A stretch of DNA of 64,000 nucleotides from Trichostrongylus colubriformis (lineage: Eukaryota; Nematoda; Chromadorea; Rhabditida; Trichostrongylidae), in assembly GCA_963978905.1 (NCBI GenBank), contig OZ022257.1:54454873-54518872 (forward strand), given 5' to 3'. The stretch's first letter is position 1; the number at the start of each line of letters is the position of its first letter. Position numbers and translations under genes: made by a program. Below the pieces are notes generated by a model. The model ran no database searches. It was not told the DNA's origin and was given only the letters and a program-made list of their open reading frames with translations. Shown one piece after another: positions 25,140-36,521 of the stretch.

Positions 25140-25760
25140 CCACCTTCTTTGAACAGTAGATCCTTCGGTAGTTAGTTGAGCTGCATCTTTTTGCGTCGCT
25201 CCGGTTCGGTATCACCAGGGCATACCCAGATGCAGAGGAAAATGGTCGCTTCAGTACGATTTTCCCCTCGAGGAGGACCCAAGTACGACCCCCCTCCTTT
25301 CAACATCTACATAATTTCTGCAGGATCAGTAACTATTACCGATTGCGTAGAATACTAAGTATTTGGCTACTGTAACTTTTGCATTATTCACTCAAATTAA
25401 AACTTATTTCTTCACACCATGGGATCAGCTGACGGCACGTTCCGCTTATCATATAGCCTGGGACCATTGCAACCTCTTCAATGACAACCTCCCCCATCTC
25501 GAATGTCGAATACGACCCCCTGCACCTTTCGAGGAATCCTCGACGGTCGGAGTTCCCTGGCTATCACGGCGCTTCACCTGCTCGAACCCACTTCGACGCC
25601 ACCCATTTTGCTCAGTTGCCCAATAAGGAAGCTCAAGTGGGTGGCGTCAGAGTTCGAGCAGGTGTAGCACCGTGATAGGGCACCGTGGCTACCCGAAAAA
25701 GGTGTAGCCTGACTGGTTACTCGAGGACCTGCTACTCCAGAAAGGTAAATTGACCCATTT
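25140..25760. repeat. Composite dispersed repeat with a 40-bp-armed palindrome
   Basis: Arms at 25561-25604 and 25639-25678 are inverted copies (CTATCACGGCGCTTCACCTG mirrored by CAGGTGTAGCACCGTGATAG) around a TTTTGCTCAGTTGCCCAATA centre. The preceding 25190-25560 carries TACGACCCCC-type strings. These recur at 44165-44285, 47385-47440 and, inverted, at 52020-52330. The whole stretch is repetitive and holds no gene. Confidence 0.6.
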
Positions 25761-27931
25761 AGTCATCGCAAAATGTGCCTTTTCAATTAGACCTTTGCTA
25801 TCGATGTATACGACACGGCTTTGATGTAATTTGTAGAAAGTTTATCCATTATTGTATAAATAGGCTTTTTTCAGAATGTCGGAGATGTCATCAAACCAAG
25901 AAACTCCAAATATGGGGTGAGTTATTTGGAGTGGTTGCCAGTAGCCGGGAAAATAGCTACTACACGATGTGTTCGTGAGCAAGTCTTTGAGTCAATTCGA
26001 GAGAGGGTGAGGGCCGATTGGTCGAATTTTCGCTTCGCGGCGCCGTCATATGAGTCGTTTGGAATTCCGCTCAAGACGAAGTGGGCTGGTACCGTGAAGG
26101 ATCTTGAAAAATTGCACTTTACAAGCTTCGGAAGTTCGCCTATGTTGTTGTTGTAGCTGTTTCAACGAAAAAGTCGCAAACGGCTCGCACTCGCCGCAGA
26201 CGGCTGCGCGAAAGTTCTAAGAATTGACCCCCACCCTTTGAGAGATAATACTGAGCAAGAGAAAACATATTATTTAATGATTTGTAGGAAAGGTCTGAGA
26301 CCAAATTTGCGGTGAAAATGTTGACTTTGAGCTCTTATCCTAATCCCACACTGATCTGACTCGCCTAGCTCATCCCAAGAAGGTCGCATCACTTCACTTC
26401 ACACCAGTGCTAACAGAGCCACGTAGCTGCAATCGATATGCCAGGGACACGGCGCACCGGAAAACTCGTCCTCGTTATGACCAACGAGGAGCCGATTGAG
26501 GGCTTCGTTTGTTGGGTTTTGGCCAATTCATTTTGTGTTTGTTCAGTGCGCGATATTTGACCAGCACCATTTTCAACAGGCAAGTGACAGAATTGTTTCC
26601 TGAGACTGTTTATCAGTTGAAGCGCGCTTGGGTATGCTATGTACCGAAAAATTCAAAATATGGCCAGTTGAGGGAGAATACCTGGGTTATTCTAATAAAT
26701 AGATGAATTGTTATGTAAACTATTGTTTTCTTTCCAGTAGCAAATATTAGTGTAGGAAATATTATCGAGGTTTGGTGGATCGTTTGTGCCAGTAATAGTG
26801 GTATTGAACCTCACTGAAGAGCCCCCGGGGTTGATGAAGACAATGGTTCGTGTGAAGTAAAGAGGCGAAACGAACCTTTTCGTTCATTCATTTTAATTTT
26901 TGACAACTGTTTATTGACTAATCCTTCATTTTGTGCATATTAGGCTGATATTTGAATGTTTTGTCTAGTGATGCAGAGTAAGAATACAACGAAGAAATAA
27001 TGAAAAGAAATAATAAAAGTAGAAATAGAAATAAAAATATAAATAACGAAAAGAAACGTTCGTCTCGGCGATGGCTGGTGATACAGTATAGGATCCGATG
27101 CGACGTCAAGTCGTGTGATTCTCGTGTGATCCTCGGATTTGAATCTCGTAAAAACGCAATGTGCATGTCTCCCCCCCCCCAAGCATCAGGGTTGGGATCA
27201 AACATGGGAGAGCGGGTCTTACTAGGGGTCGTATTTTGGGTTGGAAAGAAGGAGAGTCGTATTCTACCGAAGTTTATTGGAATAATCCTTTCAATCGCTT
27301 TTTCACTGATTCTCAGGCCCTTGAATACCAAAAGTACTACCTGATATGGGAAAACGTTGGGAACTTTTTTTGGGTGGGAAAAATGTATGCTCGAAAATTT
27401 CACTCGACGCAACGCTTGACCCTGTTCATTTGTGTTGCATATTCGATGCGATGATTCTCGTTTGTGCAGCCTATTTCATTTTAAATTGTTCATTCAGGCA
27501 AACCAACGAAAAAATCGTTTTTAGGCATCGACATTCACTTACAATCGAGACCAATCCACTTCATCTGTTACCGTCAAACATGCGCCGATTTTCTCAAGCA
27601 GACTCAGTAAGACATCCAGCCCTTCCACTTCTATCAAAGATCGGTAAAGCTCCACCGGAAATACCCGTTCGTTTTAATTTTCTTTTATAATTCAAATCAG
27701 GCCCTTATTAAAAGCTACACAGTTTCTCCTACTCTATAAAAGAGAACTTATTAAAAACAAAAATTTCGAGCTGTTATGCCTCTCTGTTGGGCCTTAGACC
27801 GCCGTCAGACTTCGCAATTTTTCGATTTTGCGGTGTCGCGGCACTGCACAATCTCATGGTCAAAGTATTGCGTGCGAAGTGCGACGCCGTAAAATCGCAA
27901 AATCGCAAAGTGTTGCGGCTTAGACTTCGCT
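25761..27931. other. Repeat fragments and unassigned DNA
   Basis: About 26020-26220 recurs at 62380-62540 (shared GTGAAGGATCTT, TTGTTGTTGT, GGCTCGCACTCGCCGC). 27780-27925 shares GCCGTCAGACTTC and CGATTTTGCGG with 21570-21620. Overlapping ORFs at 26918-27690 reach 164 codons (minus) and 114 codons (plus), but are low in complexity or lack splice support. No gene is called. Confidence 0.35.
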
Positions 27932-28198
27932 TCCAATCTTGGCTATGAAGGTGATGACATGACTGTTGCATGCCAAGATTCCCGAAGGACAAATGAAGTT
28001 GAATGTACTGCCACTACGTTCCACATGAGCCCGTCCAAGTTGCTCAATGGTTCAGGAAAATGGGAGTGCCATGGAGTGCAAAAAGCACGGATTAGGGGGA
28101 TTATGTGTGCTGAAGCCATATCTCTATCCCGTGATGTATATCCATGGCCTTCTGATGTGATTAATTGTGAGGCAGTGTCAGTAGGACGGATGCAGTAA
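27932..28198 (+). CDS. Candidate terminal exon of a Cys-containing protein
   Basis: After CGGCTTAG, a possible acceptor, the plus frame is open for about 88 codons to TAA at 28196-28198. The peptide includes DDMTVACQDSRR, EVECTATTF, KWECHGVQ and IRGIMCAEA, with five cysteines at moderate spacing and a mixed composition unlike the shadow frames nearby. No upstream exon was found because a dispersed repeat occupies 27780-27925. It could be a real last exon, an exon cut off by the repeat insertion, or chance. The family is not recognised. Confidence 0.25.
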   Translation, partial: SNLGYEGDDMTVACQDSRRTNEVECTATTFHMSPSKLLNGSGKWECHGVQKARIRGIMCAEAISLSRDVYPWPSDVINCEAVSVGRMQ

Positions 28199-28497
28199 AG
28201 CGTATCAATCAAAAGACTAAAGGTACATTCGGATGACAAGTGTCGGAAAAAGGTCATTCAATTAATTTTTCAGGGCAGTCATCGAGGGAAAAACTATTGA
28301 GCCAAGATGGTTTTTTCAGTATTGTTCTGTCCCGAAGTCTCATGCAATCTAAATGTGTGAAAAAACAATGTGAAACTCCAAAATTTCAATTCAAAAGACT
28401 GAAAAGTTTCCACAAAATATTGCGAAAGAAATTCAAGTGCATCATCAAGGTTTCGGCGCCGAGCGCAATTTTGAAGCTCGAAATAAAGCAATTCATA

Positions 28498-30114
28498 TCC
28501 TACTATATATAATCCGCTAAGTATGTCTGTCTGTCCGTGTGTGTGTGTGTCTGTCTGTCACGAAATTCATATCTCGCGTCGCAGCAAAGCTGGGACCTTG
28601 ATTTTTGCAAGTGATGTGGGGGATGGCAAGGGGACACTAATGGTGAGGGACCGGTTCTGATAACAGCCGATAAGGGGTGATAAGGAGCCCCGAAAGAAAA
28701 TGTTGCCAAATCCGTCTCGCCTTTCGGGATGATCCCAGAGCGCCCATATTCATAGGTGTTATGAGGGTTGGGAGGGGGATATTAATGGTGGGTGGTCCAG
28801 CTTGATAACTGTTGATAAGATTCGATAAGGAGCGTAAAAAGGCCAGAGTCGTCGAATCCGTTTCCCTTTTCGCATTGGTCCCGGAGCGTTCATACTCACA
28901 GGCATTTTGCGGGGTAAGACGGGGACATTAAAGATGGGTGATCCAGCTTGATAACTGTTGATAAGATCTGATGAGGAGCGTAAAAAGGCTAGAGTCGTCG
29001 AATCCGTTCCGCTTTTCGCATTGGTCCAGGAGCGTTCATAGTCACAGGTGTTTTGCGGAGTAGGACGGGGACATTGATGGTGGGTGACCCGCATTGATAA
29101 GATTCGATGAGGAGCATTCGTCAGATTCGTTTCGCCTTTTGCGCTGATCCAAGAGCGCTGACACTCACGGGTGTTCAGCAGAGGGGACGGGAACATTTAG
29201 TGGGTGATCCAAACCGATAATGGTTGATAAGATTTGATTAAGAGCGTGAGAAGGAAAATGTCACCAAGGCCGGTACGCTTTGTCAGCTAACTGTGGGATG
29301 TTCACATTCGCAAGTATTGTAGGGTACAGGGACCTCAGTGATAACCGCTTACGGTGGCTGATAAGTACCGTTAGGAATCAAATGGAATGAAATCCTTTAC
29401 ATCGCTTGATACTACTAAACGAGCGCTTCAGCAAAAGCGTCTGATGCTCACTGTTATTAGGTGAACATATTTTGTTTGTGTTCTGATATCACTGGCCGAT
29501 GTGTCGACCGCTGAATTGCCTAGCGTTCCAAAAAATGGTGCATTTCTCTTGATACTGCGATCTACTTTGATAATCATGATACAACCTACATTTGTGATAG
29601 CAAAGCAAGCGTTTCACTCAGAATCATTTTCTAATTCAGTACTGGCAGCAACACTGGGTATCGACCGCTAGACTATGTAAAATCCCAAGTAATGAAGCAT
29701 TTCTACAAAAACTATAAACATCGATAATCGGGATATGGACCTGACATCAATGTGTAGGAATTAGATGCTCAGCAAGTGAACAAATTGTTACCAGTCGATG
29801 CAATCAAATACAAAACTATCAATGTCTAAACTATCCAGTTTCCCAATGATGACCTAAACAAGTTGGCTCGCGCACACTACTGCGCGCGATTCGTGTCGAT
29901 GACATGCAAAATGGGTTCGATGCAAAGCGACTGAAGTATAAAATGCTTTTTATCGCGCCATCTTCTCTGCTTTTATCCAAATAAATAGCACAGCTGAAGG
30001 CAGAGGAAAAGAAATTTCCACTCAACTCCATACACAACTGTGGTAGTGATGATCAAACCCATTCTGCTCAACATCGCCATGAATCGCGCGCAGTAGTGTG
30101 CGCCCGACAGCTGG
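28498..30114 (+). mobile_element. Complete non-autonomous Helitron
   Basis: The start TCCTACTATATATAATCC is preceded by A. The end is a GCGCGCAGTAGTGTGCGC hairpin followed by CCGACAGCTGG and then T. This is the same family as 14586-15660 and 44288-45911. The 1617-bp interior has a short TG/CTGT run near the 5' end and several diverged copies of an about 100-bp unit (TTGATAACTGTTGATAAGAT...GGAGCGT). Near the 3' end, inverted segments at 29873-29930 and 30045-30105 could fold the last 240 bp. No Rep/helicase is encoded. Sequence 29400-30114 is the uninterrupted counterpart of 34690-36314. Confidence 0.85.
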
Positions 30115-30391
30115 TTATTTTATATATTGACACCTCACGAAAAGAGTCAGCAGATATGTATCCGTTTGACTCGCTGCTGCGGCGTACCCTATCCTACCGA
30201 ATTGCTGGGAGTGGAGCAGAGATCCAAAATAAATAAATTGCTTCAATTTAGGCTTGAAAAAGGCGCAAAGCGCCGAAAGCTTGCCAATAAGCTCAAATTT
30301 CTTCCGAAATATTTTGTGAAGTCTTTTTAGGCCTCTGGAATGAAAATTTGGGTCCTCACATTGCTTTTTCACGCTTTTATTATGGTTTCGT

Positions 30392-30700
30392 TAAAAGCGG
30401 AGGTGGTGAAGTGACAGGTGACGCGCACTTCACTCTCTCATGGTGCGGAGATCAAATCCCGCATCAACGTCCGCCCAGGCTAAGCAATCCTTCCATCTCT
30501 CCAAGGTCGGTGAATTGGTACCAGACTCGTTTAAGAGCGTGGTACAAACATTGAGTGGTACATCGGTTGGTCCCCGCAAGTCATTGTATAGGCCACATCA
30601 CATTCACCAGCTATCACGATTATGAATGGAGCTAAAATGCGTGGCGCATCTCAATAAGGGATTGATTGAAGCCGAAAACTCATCCTTTACCCTTAGAGCT
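30392..30700 (+). mobile_element. tRNA-derived SINE, copy B
   Basis: GGAGGTGGTGAAGTGACAGG (diverged A box) and GAGATCAAATCCCGC (diverged B box) head a body with CCAGGCTAAGCAATCCTTCC and GGTACCAGACTCG. The tail has GGGATTGATTGAAGCC. The order matches copies at 17505 and 31371. Pol III boxes are degraded, so it is likely inactive. Confidence 0.6.
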
Positions 30701-30949
30701 CCGTTACCGTGTATAGGAAAAAGTAAAAAAAGGGCTCTATTTCCTGACTGCACTTATCCAAAGCCATCCTACTTCATCGAATTCTGTTGCGCTTGAGAAG
30801 GTGATTTTCTTTTTGCAGTCTGCCTATTTGGCTGGATAATGTCGTCAAGCCCAATGCTATGAGCTGAAGGAACCCTACTGTGAAGAAGCTATTCGACTTT
30901 GTAACTTTGTTCACATTATCTCGCCCAGTTATACGCGGTACAGTGCTGC

Positions 30950-31175
30950 CCATCGCTTCTACAGTAACCAGCGCTGTAACGGTAGGCGGGGGCCGGGTTG
31001 ACGTATTGGATATCCTTTAAGAATCAAGGAAATCACTGTGCAGTGCCGCTCGCCGCTCTTACAGTAACCAGCGCTGTAACGGTAGGCGGGGGCTAGGTTG
31101 ACGGACAGTGAATATCTTTTGGGAATTTGAAGTTTCTCTAAATGCTCCTTTGTCATCCGCTTATGAATGCTAGCA
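30950..31175. repeat. ~110-bp tandem duplication
   Basis: TACAGTAACCAGCGCTGTAA at 30960 is repeated at 31070, and both copies continue through CGGTAGGCGGGGGC and GGTTGACG. The two copies are close to identical over their first 40 bp. Confidence 0.8.
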
Positions 31176-31370
31176 AATTTCACTTTGAAATGCTTTCAGA
31201 AACATAAGATGAGGTGCTCGGCGTGACCAATAATTCGTCGGATTACGCCATGCATTTGTGCTTTTACTTAGAATCGCAATGGCATTTGATTGCCCCATGG
31301 CCTATGCAATGACTTGCGTGTGGCAGCTGCTGTACACTTCGGAACTGATTCTCGAGAAAGAGGCTGATAC

Positions 31371-31640
31371 CGCTCCATCGAGCGGAGGTGGTGTAGTGAC
31401 AAGTGGCGTGCTTTCCTACTCTCATAGTGCCGGGATTAAATTCAGCATAAACGCCCGCCCGAGGCAACCAAGCCTTCTATTACTCCGGAGTCAGTGATGG
31501 TACCAAACTTTAATTCATTGGACAGGTGAAATCACACCCACTTGCCGCCACGATTCTGTTTGGAATAAGAGTGCGCGGCGCACACCACAGGAGGGATTGA
31601 TAAAACGCCAAAACTTTATCCTTTTACCATATTCGTCGAT
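31371..31640 (+). mobile_element. tRNA-derived SINE, copy C
   Basis: GGAGGTGGTGTAGTGACAAG and CCGGGATTAAATTCAGC correspond to the A- and B-box regions of copies A and B. The body CGAGGCAACCAAGCCTTC and tail GGGATTGATAAAACGCC follow in the same order. It lies about 1 kb from copy B in the same orientation. Confidence 0.6.
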
Positions 31641-31923
31641 CCTCTAAAGGGTGGAAATTCATATTCTCCTGGGAGGGTTGTAGTCCATTCCAAGATTTCA
31701 TCTCCGGATCTTGGATCTGACAGCGTCGACATTCGTCTTCGGAAATTTTTCTCACTAAAAATAGGGCCTGCATTGTTCCACTGTCGCCCACTTCCGAATT
31801 CCACGACACATCCTTTCCTTCAAAGAACCTTTTTTTTCGTTCGCGTCTCTGCTGGCTGGCTCGTCTGATTAGTGCAGTTGGTTTGGTATCGATTCATTTG
31901 AACATTGCGTGCCTTCCTTGAAG

Positions 31924-32857
31924 TACAATACCGCTCGCGTCGCGTGAGTAATTTTCGCCTTGCGACGGTTTGTTCGCGAAAAAACCGTCGCATCGTCATA
32001 TGTGAGGCGAGTTCAGTGGTGTATAAAATGCCAAATTTTGATCAGCACAGTCCGGAAATCGCGCGAAAACCACCGCGAGCTCCTAGCGCTTTCCCACGGC
32101 CGTGCACGTGAATAGTGCGATGGCGCCATCGACCGTTCTCCCAGGGCATGCACGTGAATCGCACCGGCCGAAAGGAGATTGAGACGTCGATCCACAAAAG
32201 GAAAAGGCTGGAAATAGGAGAATAAGACATTTGTCAGTACAAAGCTTTTTGTATGTCGTTCGATAGCATTTTCTGAGAGGAATCGAACGGCATACATTTC
32301 ATTAGGGGATCTCCGTCTGCAGATGAGTTTAGGAATGGTTTTTGTTTAGCAGAGTATACACGGAGGCGTTGTTTAGGGCCACACAAAGGAGTAGGGGCTG
32401 ATCTGAAAGGCTCGAAACTTTAAAATCTCTACACTTCTGTGAGTTCAGATTGAGACTGTGAAAGGATTTTAGCTTCAACTTATCAGGTTCCAAAGAAAAT
32501 TTCCCTCCAACTTCTCAGAATGTGAAAAAATCGAGTCTGAGAAAACCGAAAACTTGTAGAATTTTCTTGTAGAGCTCGACGAGCTGACTACGAGAATGTA
32601 TACAGGTCCTATAAAAAACCAATAAACTATTGGTTCATAGCAGAAAAACGCGAAAACGCGTTTTCGTGCGATTTTCAGGACTGTTGCTGATCGAAATCTG
32701 ACATTTTATACACCACTGAAATCGCCTCATCGAGACGAACACTCTCTAAATGTTTCCATTTTATCCACTCTGAACGAAGTTATGACGATGCGACGGTTTG
32801 TTCGCGAAAAAACCGTCGCAAGGCGAAAATTACTCACGCGACGCGAGCGGTATTGTA
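31924..32857. mobile_element. 934-bp palindromic MITE
   Basis: Terminal inverted repeats of about 78 bp (31924-32001 and 32780-32857) start TACAATACCGCTCGCGTCGC and are nearly identical. Each TIR contains its own short palindrome, GACGGTTT and AAACCGTC around TTCGCGAA. Further inverted matches lie inward (32020-32055 with 32680-32730). There is no transposase. The class is not certain because no diagnostic target duplication is visible beyond TA. Confidence 0.75.
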
Positions 32858-33900
32858 AGCCAAGCAGTCCGGGAATTTATGGCTTTATAAACGAATAGTA
32901 CACCGAGCACAAACGTGAAATGTTTTCCTCTTAACATTTCTTCACTCGTAAGGGACCGAACCCTAATTCGAAGATAGGAAGGGGAATTGGTTGAGAAACC
33001 TCATAAGAAGCAACTTCACGCAATTTTCTGAACCTGTGAACCCTGAAAGAAGAATCATTGTTATGAATATTTTCTTACCGAATAACAAGTTCAAATCAGT
33101 GTTTTCTGATACAAAAGGCCGAGATGAGGCAGCCTTGACCTGAGGGGTTAGTATTCAACCAGTCGTCCCTATGTGGCACCCAGATGTTTGGTTCCTAAGA
33201 AGGTAAGTGAGTTCGAACAAACCTATTTCGGTCAATATGAACTTTGTTGCCTCCTTGAGTTAGCCTATATGAGCTTCTTCTGCCACCTAAAACGTTCGAA
33301 TAGAAGTCTGATCTGTAACATAATCTAGAGAGGGTGATGGATTTTGAATCTTTTCTAATATGATCTGTATTTCTTTTGTTTACTTGGGTAGAGATAATGT
33401 TGCAACAAGTGGGCTCCGCTCCCAATCCCACTCCCACTCCACTGTCTTGGGATTGAATTTCATAGAAGTGCCTACCTGAGCTGGACCGAGCTTTTCATCT
33501 TTTCGGGTACCGATGAACTATTCTCAAACTCATCGAGTCAGACAAAAAATTCGTACTCCCGTACTCCCCGTACAAAACTAAAACTATGTGCATAGCTTGG
33601 TCAGTGCAATTTAGTTCGAGGGTTCAACTGCCGCTGGCAGAATAATTAGAGTGCATGGCGTATCCCAGGAAAGCAACTAGCACTGACTGCTTTAATATTG
33701 TTATAATTTCTTCAAATTGTACTGTTTCAAAGGAATTCCGTTCCAAAAGGGCTGTACCAAACAAAAACATGGCTCAGGGATTAATTCCTGCTCAAGCATA
33801 TTGAGCTTCTAATCTATTAGGAGTCAGATATCCACAAACAGAAAGTTGTTCGAAAAGAGAAACACTGACCTGTGTACTTAGGCTGTCCCCCCTCACATTG
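32858..33900. other. Unassigned sequence
   Basis: No gene is supported. A minus-strand frame at 33195-33437 (80 codons) lacks splice or domain support. Confidence 0.3.
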
Positions 33901-34491
33901 TATTGGGTCATTCCATAAGTACTGTCGTTTTTTTTTTCAGGCAACAATTTCTCCTATAAAATTACAAGTTTTTGCAGCATGTCATAGATCATTTGGAAGA
34001 GATTTTTCCGCTCTACAAAAACTTTCGTTAAATTTTTGAGTATGCTAGAATGGGACTGACAGTCAGGCTGGCGAATGGAGAGGTCCAGCCGACAAAAATT
34101 GGCCAAGCCGGCAATTGACTGAAACACTATGTTTCACCTGAGGAAAATCAACCAATCATGCGTCCCGTACTTAGCCCCAACCTTTCCTGCAATTTTCAAT
34201 ATTTGGGTAATAAAGAAGTTGCGTCGTTCCTTTCCTAAATTCCTTTTCCCGAAAGTACACACGTTTATCCATAAAGAAACTCTCCCTTTCAAATTCACTT
34301 GCTCAGCATTACTTTATGAACCAATCGGAAGGATTTTTTCTGTTCTATCAAAAGATTTTTCGTTTTTAGTTTGACTGTGATTCATATAGAATTTTAAAAA
34401 TGTGTGATAGCGTTTCAGTAGACAGTATTGCGCAGTTCTTTTTTTTTTGCAGAAACCCAAGAAATTCGGTCAATAATGTTTCCCGTCCCGT
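33901..34491. mobile_element. Half of a mariner-like foldback (unit 1)
   Basis: It begins TATTGGGTCATTCCATAAGT, followed by a T-run, a layout like the ends of mariner elements. It matches the left half of the complete element at 42413-43445 and stops at TTTCCCGTCCC, where Helitron sequence begins. The right arm is missing, so this is a broken element. Confidence 0.7.
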
Positions 34492-34865
34492 CATGTTGAT
34501 AAGATTCGAGAAGGAGCCTGAAAGGGAAATGTCACCAAGGCCGGTCCGCTTTTGCGGCTAACAGTGGAATGTTCACATTCGCAGGTATTGTAGGGTAGGG
34601 GGCCTCAATGGTATTGTTGGGTACAGGGGCTTCGGTGATACTGACGGCTCACAGTGGCTGATATAAGGACCGTTAGGAATTGGATGGGATGAAATTCTTT
34701 ACATCGCTTGATATTACTATACCACCGCTTTAGCAAAAGCGTCTGATGCTCAGTGCCATTGGGTAAACATATTTTGTTTATGTTCTGATATCACTGACCG
34801 ATCTATCGACCGCTGAATGCCTAGCGTTTCGAAAAATGGAACATTTCTTTTGATACTGCGATCTA

Positions 34866-35763
34866 TTAGGTTGATTCATAATAAATCGGAGAAATTGACC
34901 AATTTTAATCATTGTCGTGCAACTTTTTTACGACAACAGGGATTCACTTGAAATATACTCCATCTTTATCGATGAGCTTCTGCCACGGTATAGGCACATC
35001 ATGGATGCCCTTGCTACGGAAGGCCGGAAGCTGGAGCTCGAAGAAGTTGCCGAGTGCCGCCTTGACCTCGTCGCGAGTTTTGAAGTCTTGGCCGTCCAGG
35101 TGCGTTGGCTGTGGGAGAAAAGGTGGAAATCTGAAGGGGCCAGGTCTGGGGAGTACGGTGGGTATAGAAGTACGGTCCAACCGTACGACAGCAGCTCGGC
35201 CTTGGTCGATCTTGCGAAGTGCGGTCTGTGGAAGTAGACACGTTGTCCTGCTGGAAGTAGACATGTGAACGCCGCCGTAGCGAACTTTGGACATTGGCCT
35301 TCAATTCTCGTAATTGACGAACGTAGACGTCGGCGGATACTGTTGTACCTTCATCGAGCAGCTCCCAGTACTCTACGCCGTGTACGCTCCACCAACCGCG
35401 GTTTTCGTCTTCGATGGAATAGTCGCCTGACGCAAACTTCGAATGCTACAACTACAGTGTACTTCTGCCGGGGGCATGCTCCTTGTGAACTTCTATCAGA
35501 CGTCTGCCGATATCCGCGGGTTCCTAGCCAGATAGCGATATAAATAGTATGACGTTGCGGATGTGGTCTCTGGACCGCTTGAAATCGTGCGGCATTGTGG
35601 CGGAATGAATTTACTTTGGAGTGATTATTTTGCAGTACTTTGAAGAGCTTTTCATACTCATTCCAACGGTACCTCGCGCGTCCATTTTCGTTGTTTCGTT
35701 ACTGAGTTATGATCTCTAGAAATCATCACTTCCATTTGTCCGATTTATTATGAATCAACCTAA
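34866..35763 (-). mobile_element. Deleted mariner element (unit 1)
   Basis: Perfect 25-bp TIRs starting TTAGGTTGATTCATAATA are flanked by TA. The uninterrupted Helitron copy at 29400-30114 has GATCTACTTTGATAATC where this copy has GATCTA, element, TACATTGGTGATC; that is a direct empty-site comparison. At 898 bp it is shorter than the usual about 1.3 kb. The minus strand keeps the C-terminal part of a transposase: a catalytic-domain QQDN string, then PPYSPDLAPSDFHLF in another frame, and a tail ending LIDKDGVYFK. Frameshifts separate these parts, so the gene is dead. Confidence 0.9.
34944..35310 (-). pseudogene. Mariner transposase C-terminal remnant (unit 1)
   Basis: Three overlapping minus-strand frames together hold the second half of a mariner transposase: YFQQDN around the second catalytic aspartate, the SPDLAPSD block before the third catalytic position, a DFKTRDEVKAAL stretch and the terminal GIHDVPIPWQKLID region. 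The frames are broken by indels and the N-terminal DNA-binding part is missing. Confidence 0.85.
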
Positions 35764-36498
35764 TACATTGGTGATCATGATCCGCATATTTGTGATAGCA
35801 AAACAAGCGTTTCACTCAGAATCATTTTCTAATGCGATACTGGCAGCAACACTGGGTATCGACCGCTAGACTGTGTAAGATTCCAAAGATCTGTATGTTT
35901 ACGGAGACGATAAACGTCGATGATCGGGATATGGATCTGCCATCAATGTGTAGGAATCAGATGCTCAGCAAGTGAACAATGTTGCCAATCGATGCAATCG
36001 AATTAGAAACTATCGATCTTTAAACTATCCAAACTCCCAATATGACCCAAACCAGTTTGGCGCACACTACTGCGCGCGATTCATGTCGATGACGTGGAAA
36101 ATGGGTTCGATGCAAAGCGACTGAAGTATATTAATACCGAAATGCTTTTTTATCACGCTATCTTCTCCGCTTTTTCCCATTTCAATAGCTCAGATGAGAG
36201 TAGAGGAAAGGAAATTTCCAGTTAATTCTATACACAACTGTGGTCCTGCCGATCAAACCCATTCTGCACAACATCGCCACGAATCGCGCGCAGTAGTGTG
36301 CGCCCGCCAACTGGTGAGCTATATCATAGGTGTGCAAATTATGTACCCTCCTCCCTCATTGCCATATCAGCTGTTCTGGGAATTCAGACATTTGTGGGCT
36401 CTTTGGAGGTGTTTCATTACTAATGTGGTCTTGTGTTAGCTGATACCTACAGAAACTACTCTTCAGCTCCGACAACGTGAGCACCAACAAAAACAAAA

Positions 36499-36504
36499 TT
36501 TATT
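36499..36504 (-). terminator. Polyadenylation signal AATAAA, copy 1
   Basis: On the minus strand AATAAA starts about 18 nt after the TAG stop of the proline-rich gene, within the distance normal for compact nematode 3' ends. The same signal occurs in copy 2 at 40932-40937. Confidence 0.65.
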
Positions 36505-36521
36505 TTTGCTGATAAGGTAAT

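Larger units (their letters stand above)
34492..36314 (+). mobile_element. 5'-truncated Helitron carrying a mariner relic (unit 1)
   Basis: From GTTGATAAGATTCGAGAAGG onward the sequence follows the body of the Helitron at 28498-30114 and ends in the GCGCGCAGTAGTGTGCGC hairpin and GCCAACTGG. The 5' third with the TC terminus is absent, replaced by the foldback half. The 3' end lies about 210 bp beyond the stop codon of the proline-rich gene, which runs toward it. Confidence 0.8.

Noticed and set aside
34129..34374. 81-codon ORF also present in units 2 and 3
   Set aside because: Lies in the foldback arm and its frame is not kept in unit 3. No splice or domain support.
34912..35543. Plus-strand ORFs of 92-118 codons
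   Set aside because: Antisense of the mariner transposase remnant.
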